NCBI GenBank assembly: GCA_030762935.1 | Contig: CM060888.1 | Span: forward strand, 117,501,468-117,565,467 | Origin: Hymenopus coronatus | Lineage: Eukaryota; Arthropoda; Insecta; Mantodea; Hymenopodidae | DNA length: 64,000 nucleotides | Direction of reading: 5' to 3' | Shown here: positions 12,155 to 22,252 of the stretch, piece after piece | Layout: every line of letters begins with the position of its first letter | Position numbering within the stretch: the stretch's first letter is position 1 | The notes under the pieces: generated by a model | What the model saw: only the letters and a program-made list of their open reading frames with translations | What the model was told of the DNA's origin: nothing | The model's database searches: none | Position numbers and translations under genes: made by a program

Positions 12155-13015
12155 ACTTTCTCTAGCCCCGTATGTACAATGTACAGTGGATAGAGAAGGT
12201 ATTGTAATGCACCCAAAAAGTTCATACCAAGATTTTACAGTAAATACATGTTTTAGGATCCCCTGAATCCAAAAAGAGCATTTTCAGAAAAAGGTCCCTG
12301 CATGTCTGTCTGTGTGTCTGTGGACAACATAGCTCAAAAACGAAATGACGGTTAAATACCAAACTTGGTATTTAGGTTTGGTATCTTCCAAGGATGCGAC
12401 AAGAAGATTTTTAAGAAATCTCTTAATCCTAGCTACCATTTACATGAAAATTTTTCAAAAATGTTGTTTTTCTTAAAAATGGCTCTAACGATTTTGATTA
12501 TAAAACCATATATTAAAGCTATTTCCATAAATGTATATCTTGAATTTTCTGGGAATAGCTTCTGAAGACCTGTTTGTTTTGGATGCATTTTGCAGAATTT
12601 TGCATAACTAGTACATCGTAAAAGCTGGACAAAAACTTACTACACAAAGAATTTAGATCTCGTTAAAATACACATTTTATGTCATATACATTTTTTCGCT
12701 GAGTTTGCCGCTTTCAAGATATTTCTTGTTATTAGTTTCAATTTAAAAATACTTATACTTTACTCAGACAGGAAGATTCTGTTTTCTTTTGTTCTACTCC
12801 TGATCAAGCAAAGATGGCATAACGAGAGCTTTTAAAACATATGACTATCACTTTAGTACATTCCTTTAATTTCCTTATTTTTGCAACGAACTAAGTAATA
12901 AGTACTTTCTGCTAATGTTTATCTCGATTAGCATTTTTAGTAAGAAGAATAATCTTTTGTAAGAAGTTTGTTTGTGGAGCAGCTAGAGAAAGGCATGTGA
13001 GTGTAACACATCAGA
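12155..13015 (+). mobile_element. H1 repeat, full-length reference copy (subfamily 2)
   Basis: 861 bp. The 5' end CTTTCTCTAGC (12156-12166) differs from subfamily 1, and the 3' inverted repeat GCTAGAGAAAG (12982-12992) carries the matching change, so 11 of 11 bases pair. The hairpin loop region reads 'gtatgtacaatgtacag'. The 3' end is 'catgtgagtgtaacacat' then CAGA and T. Confidence 0.9.
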
Positions 13016-13334
13016 TTTGAATCTCTATTTTACTCTTTAAATACAATGTTTCATAAATAATCTTATAGAGTAGGGATTCTCACGAGTATTACAATGGCGC
13101 TTAGTAAATTATACTTTTATTTAATTAGCACACATATATGTGAATCTCAGTTGAAAAACGTTTTAGATCTACCTCTGTTCTCCTAATTTATCCTGAAAAT
13201 GAGAAAAGGCGAGAAAATACAATTAAAATTAGTTTTTAACTTTTTTGTTTACATAAATTGCCAAACTAGAGAGCGGTCAGGTTATGCTTCATCCGTAAGT
13301 GGCGTGAGTGCTACGCAGTGAGGTTTAAAATAGG

Positions 13335-13790
13335 TCCATGTGTAATTGTGTATGTGTGTAACGTGAACAGCACAACTCAAAAACAAAACTCGATTGAATA
13401 CCAAACTCAGTAATTTAAGTTTAACATCTTCCAGTTATTTGGCAGAAAAATGTTAAAAGAAATCCCCACCCCTATTTTCCCTTTACACAGAAACTTTTAC
13501 GAAAACTTTCTAAAATATGCCTACTGATTTTCAATAAAATAATACACAGTATGACAAATGAAATGTATACCTTGAATTACCTTAGAATATTCTCTGAAAT
13601 CCTCTTCATTCTGAATGACCTTTGCACAGCTGGTAAACCGTATAGACAAAAAGTTGCACAACAAAACATGTACATTTCTTCAAAACATAATTTATGTAAA
13701 ACACATTTTTGTTGTGGGGCTAACCATTCCCGAGATATTATTAGTTATAGGTTTAAATGTTCCAGTTATATTCGAACACTTGATTTCTGT
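13335..13790 (+). mobile_element. H1 repeat, 5'-truncated copy
   Basis: Begins near the (GT)n segment ('ggtccatgtgtaattgtgtatg') and runs through 'aatttaagtttaacatcttccag', 'taaaccgtatagacaaaaag' and the 'cgagatattattagttat' block. The 120-codon frame here is repeat translation. Confidence 0.75.
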
Positions 13791-14209
13791 TGTGCTGTTA
13801 GGCTGCTCTCAGTGATGAGGTGTATTACATACTGCTGGTCTACTCCTATGTGTAACTCGTTGCCCTTTAGAGCGCAGACTAGCTGTAGCAGGTTGATCTA
13901 TCCTTTAGCGTAGGCGGTTGCCAAATATTCTTTGAAGTATCATTTAACTTGGCTGTTTCAAAATATTGGTATTTAAGAAGAGAGTGAAATCCCTACCCCT
14001 TCATGTTGAATTTGCTAACTTCGTTACCTTTTCTTCAAAACTGTTTAAAATATCATGTCCACATATTTACATAATATAGATTCAGCTCTTATAAGTTGAC
14101 TGAGCTTGAAACAAATCGTTATGTTTTTATTTATTTTTTTATTGATGAAGTTTTTAAAGGAGTTTGTCAGTAATTATTTTTTATAAAACTAATTGACCTA
14201 AAAGGGTAT
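13791..14209. other. Unassigned DNA
   Basis: Nothing recognised before the piggyBac-related unit. Confidence 0.35.
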
Positions 14210-14975
14210 TGTAGGGTATGAGGATATCCCGTCCAATGCTGAAGATGCCGGAATTTGCACTTCCACTTTCTCGGTATTTTACATTCAGTTCGTTATGAGC
14301 GTTTGTAGGGTATAGGCATTGTTACGAGTTGCTGTTAATTTGACTTAAGTAGAATATGTGACTGGGTGTGACTCAACTCCACCGCACCATTACTAATGTA
14401 ATACTTTTAAAGGCTTTATATTTTGCATTACTTATAGAAATATCACTCAGCATGCTAACAAGGACAGAGTAATTGTTTCGGATTCAATTTTTTAGGCTCT
14501 TGTGATGCAATGGTTACCTGATGTGGAAGGTATTGAAGACAGCGATGCTGAATCTGTCAAAGAAACTACTCCTGAAGACAACAGTGAACGCGATCCTGAC
14601 CGATACGAGTGGTCAGCGGCGGAACCTAGGAGAAAAGTTCGAACGCCTGTTCATAGCATTAGAGTACATATTCCTGGACTCAAAGGGAATGCACAACGTC
14701 TTGGTTATTCTTGTACACCACTAGTCCTTATTTCTAGAGGACATGCCATTTGGAGTTGTAACTCACACAAATGAGAAAAACGAGTAATATAGGAGTAGAT
14801 AATGCTGATGATACCAGAATAGAACTGAAAGATGCATCATTAATAGAAAGGAAATCCTTTTTGGACTACTGTGGTATACTGCAATGTTCACATCCAATAA
14901 AGATAATCAGGAATATCTCATTCGTACCGTTGGACCGGGTCGCGACATATTTCGCTACACTTTGTCATTGAAACG

Positions 14976-14990
14976 AATGTTAGTTATACT
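14976..14990. repeat. Target-site duplication of the S1 insertion, left copy
   Basis: AATGTTAGTTATACT here is repeated exactly at 15231-15245, immediately flanking the S1 SINE. Confidence 0.95.
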
Positions 14991-15230
14991 GGCCGCGACG
15001 TGGCCGAGTGAATAGACCACTCGCCTCTCGCCTAGACGGACCGGGTTCGATCCGAAGCGACCGTATGTGGGATTTGTGGTGGACAAAGCGGCGCTGGGGC
15101 GGGTTTTCTCGTGGTACTCCGCTTTCCCCCGCCATCGCATTCCACTGGTGCTCCATCTTCATTCATGTATCACCAGTGTCAACGCCTATGGTGCCATAAG
15201 TAGTCAAAGCGAGCGTAAAATGCTACATAA
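14991..15230 (+). mobile_element. S1 tRNA-derived SINE inserted in piggyBac remnant
   Basis: A complete S1 unit: A box 'tggccgagtgaatagacc', B box 'gggttcgatcc', body 'gacaaagcggcgctggggc' and tail 'agcgagcgtaaaatgctacat'. A perfect 15-bp target-site duplication flanks it, as expected of insertion by a LINE's target-primed reverse transcription. It interrupts the transposase between the GRDIFR and NEMLLGF motifs, so it came after the piggyBac copy. Confidence 0.95.
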
Positions 15231-15245
15231 AATGTTAGTTATACT
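15231..15245. repeat. Target-site duplication of the S1 insertion, right copy
   Basis: Exact repeat of 14976-14990. Confidence 0.95.
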
Positions 15246-16503
15246 AGTCTTTTTTCGATCTAATGACTCCAAAACTAGAAATGATAGATTAAAAACTGCT
15301 ATTTCATATATATTTTATTCACCTATAAGAAACAGTCAATACTGCTTATAACAGCATGTATTAATGAAATGCTACTGGGATTTCATGGGAATTTAGATTT
15401 TTGATGTATATGATATCAAAGCCTGAAAAATATGGTCTCAAAAGCATAATCTTTTGTCACGCCAGAACACATTATCTTCTAAATGCTTACATTTACACTG
15501 AAAAACAGTGATGGAATGGGGTTGTCGTCTAAGGAGAAGAAATTACTCAGAGTAATTCGTTTAGCCAAACCTATCGAAGATACTTGGACAAATACTAAAG
15601 TCCACAATTACTTCAGTTCAGTAGAAATTGTTGACGGATTGAAAGAACGAAAGTTAATTTATGTAGGCACTCTGAAAAGAATAATCCATTAGAATACTTT
15701 CCACAAAAAATATGGTAAAGAGGGGTCTTCTGAATATGGTATGTGTCCAAGAAAACTAAGGCAGTGGTATTAAGTACAGCCATGCATCACTGAAGAAACA
15801 CAGATAGTGAAACAGGCAAGCTTGAGATAATTCTGTTTTATAATCAAACAAAAGCAGGTGTTGACGGATTAGATAAAAACGTATGACCTTTTCAACTAGC
15901 AGGTACATCTCTCTTTGGCCAATGACAATATTCTTTGGAATTCATGACCTTGCCAGTGTAAACTAACACGTACTTCATCCAGCTTTCAGGAACAATAAAC
16001 TTCTCTCAAGATTTGATTTCCAAAAGGTCTTTCTGGGCAACTGTGTTTGATTTATATAAATGAAAGGTTCTCAGTATAAGATTGCCTAGAGAACTCAGAA
16101 ATCCAACAAGCCTTTGCGTTCTTCAGTGCTGAATGTTGGTCTGTAAAATGGAAGATATGTTCCCTATGTTCGCAATCATCAGATAAGAATACAGAAGCGC
16201 TCTGCATAAGATGCAAAGTGTATCCTGCAGGCGTTCAATCTGCTTTGAGTATTCGAATGATTGAACATTTGGTAAACTTCAGGGTTTGTGAAATTACATA
16301 AAATATAAGTTTACGTGGTTAATTTTTATTCACTCCTAATTTCCAAAGATATGTTTTGAATATTTTCAGTAATTAACAATTTGCTGCAATTTCAAGCTAG
16401 TGCACTTCTGAGAAATTAATTTCTAAACATGCCATTGTGATGCTGCATTCTGTAAAGTTCTTTTTATATCATTAGGTACTAAATAAAATGGAAATACCCT
16501 ACA

Positions 16504-18009
16504 CTCAATATTTATATTTATAAACTGTAGTAAAAGTCAAGGATATGTAAATGTCACAGGACACAGCTTATTTTATAAATTATTTACGAGACTGAAAGTT
16601 TCATGTAGTTCCGTAAAAACAACAAAGTGTTGCTTTTATTAGCCCAAAAGTTCATTGAGATATCCTCAGTAGTTTCTGAGAAAACGGTTTATTTATATTA
16701 GAAAGTGTAAATTTGAGAAAATTCTGCTTAAAGTAAAAGTTATCAAAAGCTCACAAACATTTGAGGAAACAAAGACAACACATCTTTTGTAAATCGGATG
16801 CTGCTATGTTCAGCACCGGTATCATCTTAGAGCAAAATTATCCCTAACAGGTGAGCAAATTTTGCTGAATTACAAAACGACAGATGTACACTCATTTTAA
16901 ACTCTTATTTAAAATACAATTAATTTGTGCACAACTATAATTTATACATTAACTTAAAGATAAAATTAAAAATTACAAAACTGCACAAAAAAAATCAAAA
17001 AGATCTATTGGGTGAGTTTTCACCTAGTGAATTTTCCGTAAGAGACTGCAGAATACTTTTAGCATATTCTATCCTCTGAAAACCGCGGTGTTCCATTTTA
17101 GGGTTATTTGCGTTAACAAATAGCAGAAGAGCTTCTGTTAAAGTTTGAATCTTAAGAAATGTGAAGCATTTCGAAAGATAAAAGCTTTGAAGTTTTGTAC
17201 CGTTGATCCTACTCTGCGCCACCGTGTATAATTCAGAAGATACATTTTGCTGTCGTCCTGAGAATCTCTTAGGCAATGAGACTCCTTTGCGGTCCACCAT
17301 ACCAGGAGTCGTGTGTGTGTCTTTTGAAGCCGTATGGCGAGGGAGCCCTGGGGCTGATGAAGGGAGTTTGTTTGTGCAGATCGAAAGCTAGGGCTCGCGA
17401 AATGTCCGGCGTCACTGGAGATCAAAAGAAGACGAATCTTCTTCGTCAAGGAACACCGCTCAAACTTTTCTCTAACAAGCTTCCCTCAAGCCGTTCCTTC
17501 ATGGGCGTACAGTCCGCGACAAATTAGCCAAATGCATCTGCCTCTAATGCAACGACTCTCAAAGGACCTACCGCAGGGTTCGCTAGCTGGGAAACTTCGG
17601 AAATATTTTTAACATTACTTTTAAAAGTTGTACTCCAAATTATTTTTTTAATGAATGAGTAATATTTGCGCCCTAATTTTATAAAATGCACCGTACCTGG
17701 CTGGTAAGATAAAATAAAAGAATAAATCATCTGGATTCCAGACAATTAAGTATCTCATAATATTTAAGCAAATTTAAATAATAATTTAATTTATACTTAA
17801 ATAAAATTTGCCCTAATCATAAATGAAGATTATATGATAGGAAATATTATACTTAACTGGTTAAGTTTTTGGTTATAATATTTCTATTATCAATCATTTC
17901 TTTTCCAACATCCGAGAAAATGCCATTATATGAGGAACACAGAAGTTACTGACATGTTTTCTTCAGTCTTTTCTATCAGCGCTCTTATTGGTTACAACTC
18001 ATCTACTTT
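16504..18009. other. Unassigned DNA, slightly GC-richer core at 17.2-17.5 kb
   Basis: Overlapping open frames on both strands at 16995-17527 reach about 100 codons, in a locally less AT-rich stretch. None has a motif I recognise, and the two strands are equally open, which argues against coding. Confidence 0.35.
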
Positions 18010-18018
18010 CGTATAAGT
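18010..18018. repeat. S2 target-site duplication, left
   Basis: CGTATAAGT is repeated at 18296-18304 on the other side of the S2 unit. Confidence 0.85.
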
Positions 18019-18295
18019 GTTTTTTTTTTTTTTTAATTGCTTCATTTGTATAGCCCCCTTTAACATCAATGGTCATATCGGGGGCTTTCACTTGTGAAAC
18101 TTTAGGTTCAGAACATTAGGTTGAACTTTATATTACTAACCACAAGCACATTCATTCTCACATTCATACTTCCAGACTCTATGGGATGACAGGGAGTAAT
18201 TCCGGTTAAAGAAAAATTCCCCACCCCAGCCGGGAATCGAACCCGGGACCTGGGTGAGAAGTCAGCTCCTTGACCACTCGACCACGGAGGCAGTC
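18019..18295 (-). mobile_element. S2 tRNA-derived SINE, copy 1
   Basis: Read on the minus strand: A box 'gtggtcgagtggtcaagg', B box 'gggttcgattccc', then 'ggggtggggaatttttcttt'. The 3' end holds a 7-bp inverted repeat (AGCCCCC at 18052-18058 with GGGGGCT at 18080-18086) and an A-rich tail seen here as the T-run at about 18020-18034. The 9-bp flanking duplication supports retroposition. Confidence 0.9.
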
Positions 18296-18304
18296 CGTAT
18301 AAGT
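18296..18304. repeat. S2 target-site duplication, right
   Basis: Exact repeat of 18010-18018. Confidence 0.85.
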
Positions 18305-18778
18305 TTTGTTTTATTAATATAACGTGCATTTAGAGAATGATTCTCACATTAAAGAAAGGCGTTATTTCATCTATAAAATAGGAAATACTTTTCACATATG
18401 ATGCAAATTATCAGTACAAACTCCACGGAATGATAGTCTGATGTCTAGGCTTATTGCACGACTGCTGTGATCTCCATCTCCCCCCTTTCAAATGAAGTAG
18501 CTGAATTTGTCTCCAAAGAACTCCTGATCAATGTACCCTGTACGAAGCCATCCGAGTATTCCACTCAGGTAATGGAGCTCATAAAATAATATCTTCATTT
18601 AATCGCCTCGAATTTCTGACATGCTAAACATTGCTAGGAATATTGGAACTCCGATTAAATTCCAACAATGTCGTTCCTGCTGTTTGGATTTCCCCCAGTT
18701 TTACTTTGTCATACGTTCAACCACATGTATCACCAGAATTCATTGCCTATAGGTATAGCCTAATATTTCAAAATATTA
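18305..18778. other. Unassigned DNA
   Basis: No gene or recurrent repeat recognised. Confidence 0.35.
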
Positions 18779-19117
18779 TTATAATCTTAAATTCTTGATA
18801 TTATGTTCGATACTTTTATATCTACCTAATGTATGCTGGTAAATGCTTATTTTCCGCAGTGCACCTGATCGACACTCGGTACCTGCGTTTGTAAAACTAA
18901 TTTGGAGGAAGTCAAAACCAACACTACAAGTATAATTGTGTCCATTAGGACTAACTTCCGAAGTCTCTGGAGCGTTATCATATTTGCAGAATCCGCAATG
19001 TGGATGAATATAATTTTCGTGAGTCTCAAGTTTTAAAGCACTAAAAGATTCGAAGGCCTGTTGTTCGGAAAAGGAAATATCAGTAATACCAGGAGTAAGT
19101 TTTCGAAATATATACAT
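18779..19117 (-). CDS. Unrecognised 112-codon open frame, possible exon or fossil
   Basis: The frame starts with ATG at 19117 and encodes a mixed-composition polypeptide of 112 residues. It has four cysteines near the middle and C-terminal half ('HCGFCKYDNAPE', 'NYTCSVGF', 'TECRSGAL') and a possible N-glycosylation site (NYT). Unlike most frames in the window, it lies outside all recognised repeats and is not dominated by AT-driven residues. A donor-like 'gcaggtaccgagt' occurs inside it on the minus strand, so the true coding part, if any, may be an exon ending there. I recognise no family. It may be a chance frame or part of an unrecognised transposon. Confidence 0.22.
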   Translation of the reverse strand: MYIFRKLTPGITDISFSEQQAFESFSALKLETHENYIHPHCGFCKYDNAPETSEVSPNGHNYTCSVGFDFLQISFTNAGTECRSGALRKISIYQHTLGRYKSIEHNIKNLRL

Positions 19118-21239
19118 TATGAGTATTGTACTCGTGGGACTGCATTGCTACCTTTTATACCTTACTACTATATATGTGCAGCTCTACAAAAATTAAGCAA
19201 ACGTAATCATTGCTATGAATATCTGCATTATTAGTGTCAAGGTTTTTCTTACAAACAGCGGAAGTGTGATCATATCGTGTCCAAGTGATTTCTGTTTATT
19301 GAATTTCAACCCTCTCTTGAAACGTAGAGTTGGAAATCTACATGTATGTGTCTGGTAACCTATGCATCGGTATTAGCGTTTGTTAAACTGTTCTTATAAC
19401 ATTTCAGAGAAAATGAAAGCCTTATCTTCTGATGATTTATTGATTATCCGACTTGTTTAGTCAGCATGGTTTTTCCAAAATGAGCGTTGCAAGTAATTAC
19501 AGCTTTTGTTTGAATCACGTAACAGCATAATATCATAGTCATCAGTGAGCCCTAGTTTTTGTCACTTCTTTGCTCTTTCTGTTTCTCTTTGCGATTAGAT
19601 CCATACTTATTTTGTATTTCCTTCAGTCTCAGACTTTTTGTTCACCATTTTAGTAAGTAGTATCTTTAAAAAAATTGGTTATCCTCATTGGATAGTTCCG
19701 ATATTGATCTGCTTTGTGTTATTATTTAAAAACAACTTCATTAATTGTTGCTATTTTTGTAGAGTGCAGCAAAACAATTATTAAGAAATCAGTATTTATC
19801 ACTATTTTCTGCTTTCCAATAGAGAATTTAGAGTTGCTTGATTATGATAGCGGACGCTGGGTCACATAAATTCACAGTGAATGTTAATTGTCATGGAAGA
19901 AGGAAAGAATGGGAAGAGTAAATAATAGTGAAGGTTCTTCCAGAGTCAGATCACTAATATATTACGTTTGGAATTTTTTTCATTTTAATTTATTATTATT
20001 CCTATTCTTTTATTATAGTGTTCAATAACTCCCTTTTTGTTTGCTGTTGTTAATATATGTCAACATATTAAAGGGTATTTAGTAATGTATACTCAATGCA
20101 AGATATTTTAGGACATGAGGGTCATGTGACTTATACTTTGCAGCATTAGCCGGTAACTGTTTGAATGATAGTCACGACCACGACCACGAGTACTAGTACT
20201 TACTATTACTACTATCCTATACCTACTAAGTTTTTACGGTACCGGGTGTTTTAAAGTGCATCTACATAGTTTTTGCCTTTGCAAAACAAACGAATGATTA
20301 TACTGTGGTCAGAAGTACATTAAATATACATTATTTGTATGTGAAAGGACAGAGAAAGAGAGAAATAAACAAATTAGAAAACCAAATAGCGGAAGTTATA
20401 CAATAATCTTTGTTCCCAGAATTCATCCTAGGTCAAGAATTAAGGGATTGTACATTGGATGGCCAGAAATATTATGTCCACTAACAGAATAAAAATGAAT
20501 AATATATAAGGACAATTGATATACTAACTAGTAAACAGACCATCCACAGCCAATTCTTATAGAAATAATACTCCAGGATATTTCCAAGAAGAAGTTAACC
20601 ATGGCATGGCTTTTTAATTGGTGAGAATCCAGCTCAAACTTGAATGTCTTTCTAAAAATGTTTACCGGCCTTAAAAACATTATTACTACTACTTAGCCCT
20701 GCACATTTCACGTTCTCAGTTCCTGCAATTTCAGCATTTCCACCTGATTTTGTATTCCGTTTCGTATTTACGTTTCTGCGCTATCACAAAACGCTTCAGT
20801 AATAAACTAAACCCTTTGCCAATGCTGTTACTTGTTAGTTCTCTTGCCAAGAGCTCATGTTTCTACCTATAGCACATAGACAGTATTTATTCCTTGGCTC
20901 TTATACTCAATCTCGAGCTAGCTAGTTCATTTTCTTTTATTCTTACAGTAGCTTGGCCCTTTACCTTTTTGCATTTATCCTTATTCTATACTCCTTATCG
21001 TTACCTATCTTTTATCTTCATTAGTTTCTCCCATATTATCTTGTCCTTTTCTACTATGGTGCCATATCATTAGAAAATCTTATACATGTTATTCCTCCTC
21101 CTCCTGCTATTCTTCCGATCTTCTAGTAACAAATTTTCACTAAATTCTCTGAGATGCTAAACAACGCAGTTTATAGGGGTGTTACTTCTCTCTCTCTACT
21201 CTTATTATACTTCCCTCTGATGTGCTTTCATATATTTTA
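19118..21239. other. Unassigned AT-rich DNA
   Basis: About 2 kb with no open frame above 60 codons and no repeat family from elsewhere in the window. It includes T-rich and pyrimidine-rich stretches (20.9-21.2 kb) just upstream of the LINE-like unit. Confidence 0.45.
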
Positions 21240-21347
21240 GGCAGAGACGTGGAAAGCAAGTAGGTAGGAAACGGTTGCTCGTTTCCAGGTAGGTTAGGTG
21301 TGCCAGCACTTTACGATAGCCGACTGGCCAAATAATGGGAAGGAAGG

Positions 21348-22250
21348 ATGGATCCAGCGACAAGGGCAGCTTTCAACCCAGGCATGTCCTACTACCACAC
21401 CGCTAGCAAAGAAGAGCTGGCACTGCGACGGAAGAACCACCATGCCAGTAGTCAGTGGGCGCTGGCGCGCCATGCCGCCTTGCTGCGGACCATAAAGACG
21501 CCTTCCGCCGCACTTACTACGCCGCCTCCTGCCACGCCACCTACTGTAATGGAGCAGACAGCACACATCGCCGCCGCACCGGTACCCAATAGGAAACCGG
21601 CCCGGCCTCATCCGCCGACAGCCTCCGCCGCCGTGCCGGCACCCAACCGGGAACCGGCCCGGCCCCAACCGCCGACCGCCTCCGCCGCCGTACCGGAACC
21701 CAACCGGGAATCGGTCCGGCCTTCTTCGCCGCCTTCAACCTCACTCTCCGCCGTGCTTGTTGCTCCGCTGGAGCAGGGCACCACTCCAACACCAAGACAC
21801 CATGATGGCCATCTTACAGTGGTCGTCATAGGGGTCCCGAGGGACCTTCCATCCCGCTTTGTGCTGGATGCCGCACGCCACCTTTGGCCCTCTGCAGTAA
21901 AGGCCAACCGCATCTCATCATCTTGGGGACCCACATCGCTGGTCCGCCTCCACCTGGGGTCCGCGCCTGAAGCCGAAGCTGCCTTGACATCACGCCTGCC
22001 CCTGCTAGGGCAACAGCTACGTGTCGAGGCTAGCAGAAGCGAACGTCTGGTCCCCTGCCGACGCTGCTGCACCTACGGACATCGTTCGGAGGATTGCCAC
22101 GCCGCACCTAGGTGCCACTAATGTGGGGCAAGCTCGCTTAAAGCCGCTTGCTCCAACCACGATCTGCGCCGTTGACGCCGCTACTGCGCTACCTGCTCCG
22201 GGAACTCGCACTACACAGGGCAAGCCATGTGCCCCCTGTATCTCCGGAGT
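21348..22250 (+). pseudogene. Non-LTR retrotransposon ORF1 (gag-like, CCHC knuckles), interrupted
   Basis: ORF1 proteins bind element RNA and form the ribonucleoprotein used in target-primed reverse transcription. From ATG 21348 the frame is open for 257 codons: a basic N-terminus, a Pro/Ala-rich linker with three ~19-residue repeats (about residues 80-130), a globular segment, and a zinc knuckle C-x2-C-x4-H-x4-C at residues 237-250. A TAA at 22119-22121 falls inside the second knuckle, where translation would continue '(C)GASSLKAAC'. After another stop, a third knuckle 'CATCSGNSHYTGQAMC' follows in the same frame. Three knuckles in tandem are usual for ORF1 of R1/I/Jockey-type LINEs. The two in-frame stops make this copy defective. 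I cannot tell the clade without ORF2. Confidence 0.8.
21579..21735 (+). repeat. 57-bp minisatellite inside ORF1
   Basis: About 2.7 copies of a 57-bp unit encode PNRxPARPxPPTASAAVPx in frame. The repeat length is a multiple of three, so copy-number change does not break the frame. Confidence 0.85.
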
Positions 22251-22252
22251 AG

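Larger units (their letters stand above)
14505..16272 (+). pseudogene. piggyBac-family transposase pseudogene, split by a SINE
   Basis: In life this would be a DDE-type transposase that cuts and pastes at TTAA sites. The family order survives across several reading frames: an acidic N-terminus; 'YEWS' and 'IPGLKGNA' (about 14608-14690); 'VTHTNEKN' after a frameshift; 'GPGRDIFR' near 14935-14955; after the SINE, 'NEMLLGFHGNLDF' and 'SKPEKYGLK'; then 'NYFSSVEIVDGLKERKL' and 'YVGTL' (about 15600-15680); 'AGVDGLD' (about 15855); and a C-terminal Cys pair region 'CSLC...CIRC'. At least four frame changes and several stops are present. Two of the three catalytic Asp positions are lost: the DE of the first motif reads NE, and the D of the DN(W/Y)F motif reads H. 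The third, in GVDxLD, is kept. The ATG at 14505 is the likely original start or an internal Met. It is certainly non-functional. The family assignment rests on motif order and spacing, which I regard as strong. Confidence 0.85.
14210..16503 (+). mobile_element. Probable extent of a decayed piggyBac-type transposon
   Basis: The decamer TGTAGGGTAT occurs at 14210-14219 and again at 14304-14313. Its reverse complement ATACCCTACA occurs at 16494-16503. These bracket the transposase remnant and are candidate terminal or subterminal inverted repeats. I could not see a convincing flanking TTAA, so the true ends are uncertain. Confidence 0.45.

Noticed and set aside
16995..17527. Overlapping ~100-codon frames on both strands
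   Set aside because: Neither strand is favoured, no motif is recognised, and there is no clear start context or splice pattern.
21294..21795. Long minus-strand Arg/Gly-rich frames opposite the LINE ORF1
   Set aside because: They are the antisense shadow of GC-rich ORF1 codons. The zinc knuckles are on the plus strand.
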